NCBI GenBank assembly: GCA_030753265.1
Contig: JASMCQ010000001.1
Span: 1-22,123, forward strand
Direction: 5' to 3'
DNA from: Dehalococcoidia bacterium
GTDB lineage: Bacteria; Chloroflexota; Dehalococcoidia; UBA3495
Length of the DNA stretch: 22,123 nucleotides
In this document: in pieces, positions 21,356 through 22,123 of the stretch
Layout of the letters: the number at the start of each line of letters is the position of its first letter
Numbering within the stretch: the stretch's first letter is position 1
Translations under genes and position numbers: made by a program
Notes under the pieces: generated by a model
Seen by the model: the letters and a program-made list of their open reading frames with translations, nothing else
What the model was told of the DNA's origin: nothing
The model's database searches: none

Positions 21356-22123
21356 ATGAGACTGCAGGGGAAAACGGCCTTGATCACCGGGGCCAGCCGG
21401 AACATCGGCCGGGAGGTGGCCCTGACCTTTGCCCGGGAGGGCGCCAACCTGGTGCTGAACACCCGGAGCAGCCGGAACGAGTTGGAGGCGGTGGCCGCCG
21501 AGTGCCGCGAAATCGGCGTGAGTGTCCATACCGTCGTGGCCGACGTTTCCGACTCGGGCCAGGTCTCCCGCATGGTGGAGGAGGGCGTCGCCGCCCTGGG
21601 CAAGATCGATATCCTGGTCAGCAACGCCGCGGTCCGGCCCCACAAGCCGGTCCTGGAGGTCTCCGACGAAGAGTGGCGCCAGGTGTTGGGCGTGAACCTC
21701 GACGCCACTTTCTATCTGTGCCGGGCCGTGTTGCCCGGCATGATCGACCGCCGGTCCGGGAGCATCATCGCCCTGGGCGGCCAGGCGGCCATCACCGGCC
21801 GTCCGGGCACCGCCGCGGTGACGACGGCCAAGACCGGCCTGCTGGGGCTGATCCGGGCAATCGCGGCGGAGATGGCGCCCCATAATATCCGGGCCAACCT
21901 GGTGAACCCGGGCTCCACCGATACCGAAAGGCGGCATCCCGGCTGGTATCCGGAGTTTAGAGATGTGTCCCGGGGTTCGCCGGAGCACCTGAAGGCCCTG
22001 CCCATGGGAAGGCAGGGCACGGTCCAGGACATCGCCAACGCCTGCCTGTTCTTTGCTTCTGACGAGTCGGCCTACGTCACCGGCGACCGGCTCAACGTGG
22101 TGGGAGGCCGGTACATCGTCTAG
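21356..22123 (+). CDS. SDR-family protein lacking the catalytic Ser and Tyr
   Basis: A 255-residue protein with the classical short-chain dehydrogenase fold. The nucleotide site is intact: ALITGASRNIGREVALTFA (8-26), the NTRSS stretch suggesting NADP(H), ADVSD (62-66) and LVSNAAV (87-93). The helix-4 Asn is present in VLGVNLDATFYLC (N114). The catalytic segment is abnormal: where the family has a Ser-Ser pair, this reads GSIIALGGQAA (135-145), and Tyr-x-x-x-Lys is replaced by AAVTTAKTG (Val155, Lys159). The C-terminal LVNPGSTDT and YVTGDRLNVVGG are normal. The ATG at 21356 has GGGGGAG just upstream, and TAG ends the window. It is either a non-oxidoreductase SDR or uses other residues. Confidence 0.93.
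   Translation: MRLQGKTALITGASRNIGREVALTFAREGANLVLNTRSSRNELEAVAAECREIGVSVHTVVADVSDSGQVSRMVEEGVAALGKIDILVSNAAVRPHKPVLEVSDEEWRQVLGVNLDATFYLCRAVLPGMIDRRSGSIIALGGQAAITGRPGTAAVTTAKTGLLGLIRAIAAEMAPHNIRANLVNPGSTDTERRHPGWYPEFRDVSRGSPEHLKALPMGRQGTVQDIANACLFFASDESAYVTGDRLNVVGGRYIV

Overview
The window is GC-rich (about 60% by eye) bacterial DNA with 17 complete protein genes and no rRNA, tRNA, CRISPR array or recognisable transposase. Organism (inference): a member of Chloroflexota, possibly the SAR202/Dehalococcoidia side. Support comes from the mix of CoA-transferase, AtuA-type, amidohydrolase, SDR and paralogous MFS genes, and from a lipoprotein with a long Pro/Thr linker of a kind common in that phylum. 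No marker gene proves it.

Layout. 1-1.8 kb: the last codons of an unknown + gene, then glutamine-dependent NAD+ synthetase (nadE, -). 1.96-4.8 kb: two tandem, clearly homologous MFS carriers (+). 4.9-6.15 kb: class III CoA-transferase (-). 6.7-8.5 kb: an AtuA-family protein (DUF1446) followed by a DUF4387 protein (+). 8.7-10.65 kb: alpha/beta hydrolase and enoyl-CoA hydratase-family protein (both -). 11.2-11.8 kb: CDF-type cation transporter (-). 12.8-15.0 kb: amidohydrolase, a small conserved protein that I think is DUF6917, and an MBLAC1-like metallo-beta-lactamase-fold hydrolase (+). 15.06-16.75 kb: a broken TPR gene, a 38-codon ORF and a lipoprotein with a duplicated domain (+). 16.8-18.05 kb: DAO-type FAD oxidoreductase (-). 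18.45-20.06 kb: double-SIS protein and a carboxymuconolactone-decarboxylase-family protein (+). 20.3-21.07 kb: FAH-family hydrolase (-). 21.36-22.12 kb: SDR-family protein (+).

How the genes fit together (inference). Most look like parts of small-molecule catabolism: uptake by MFS carriers, CoA activation, hydratase chemistry, C-C or C-O hydrolysis (FAH, amidohydrolase, alpha/beta hydrolase, MBL) and oxidation (FAD enzyme, SDR). They form many short transcription units with frequent strand changes, not one pathway operon. Several lack a hallmark catalytic residue of their family: the SDR (Ser and Tyr), the alpha/beta hydrolase (His), the hydratase (first Glu), the CMD protein (CxxC) and the amidohydrolase (first His).

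Non-coding structure is the most distinctive part. A diverged repeat of about 155 bp carries the same TTGACG-N17-TATAGT promoter upstream of both the hydratase gene and the cation transporter gene. A cluster of perfect palindromes and 32-bp-period direct repeats fills the gap between the CMD and FAH genes. Several gaps hold short protein-like reading frames that look like remains of lost genes.
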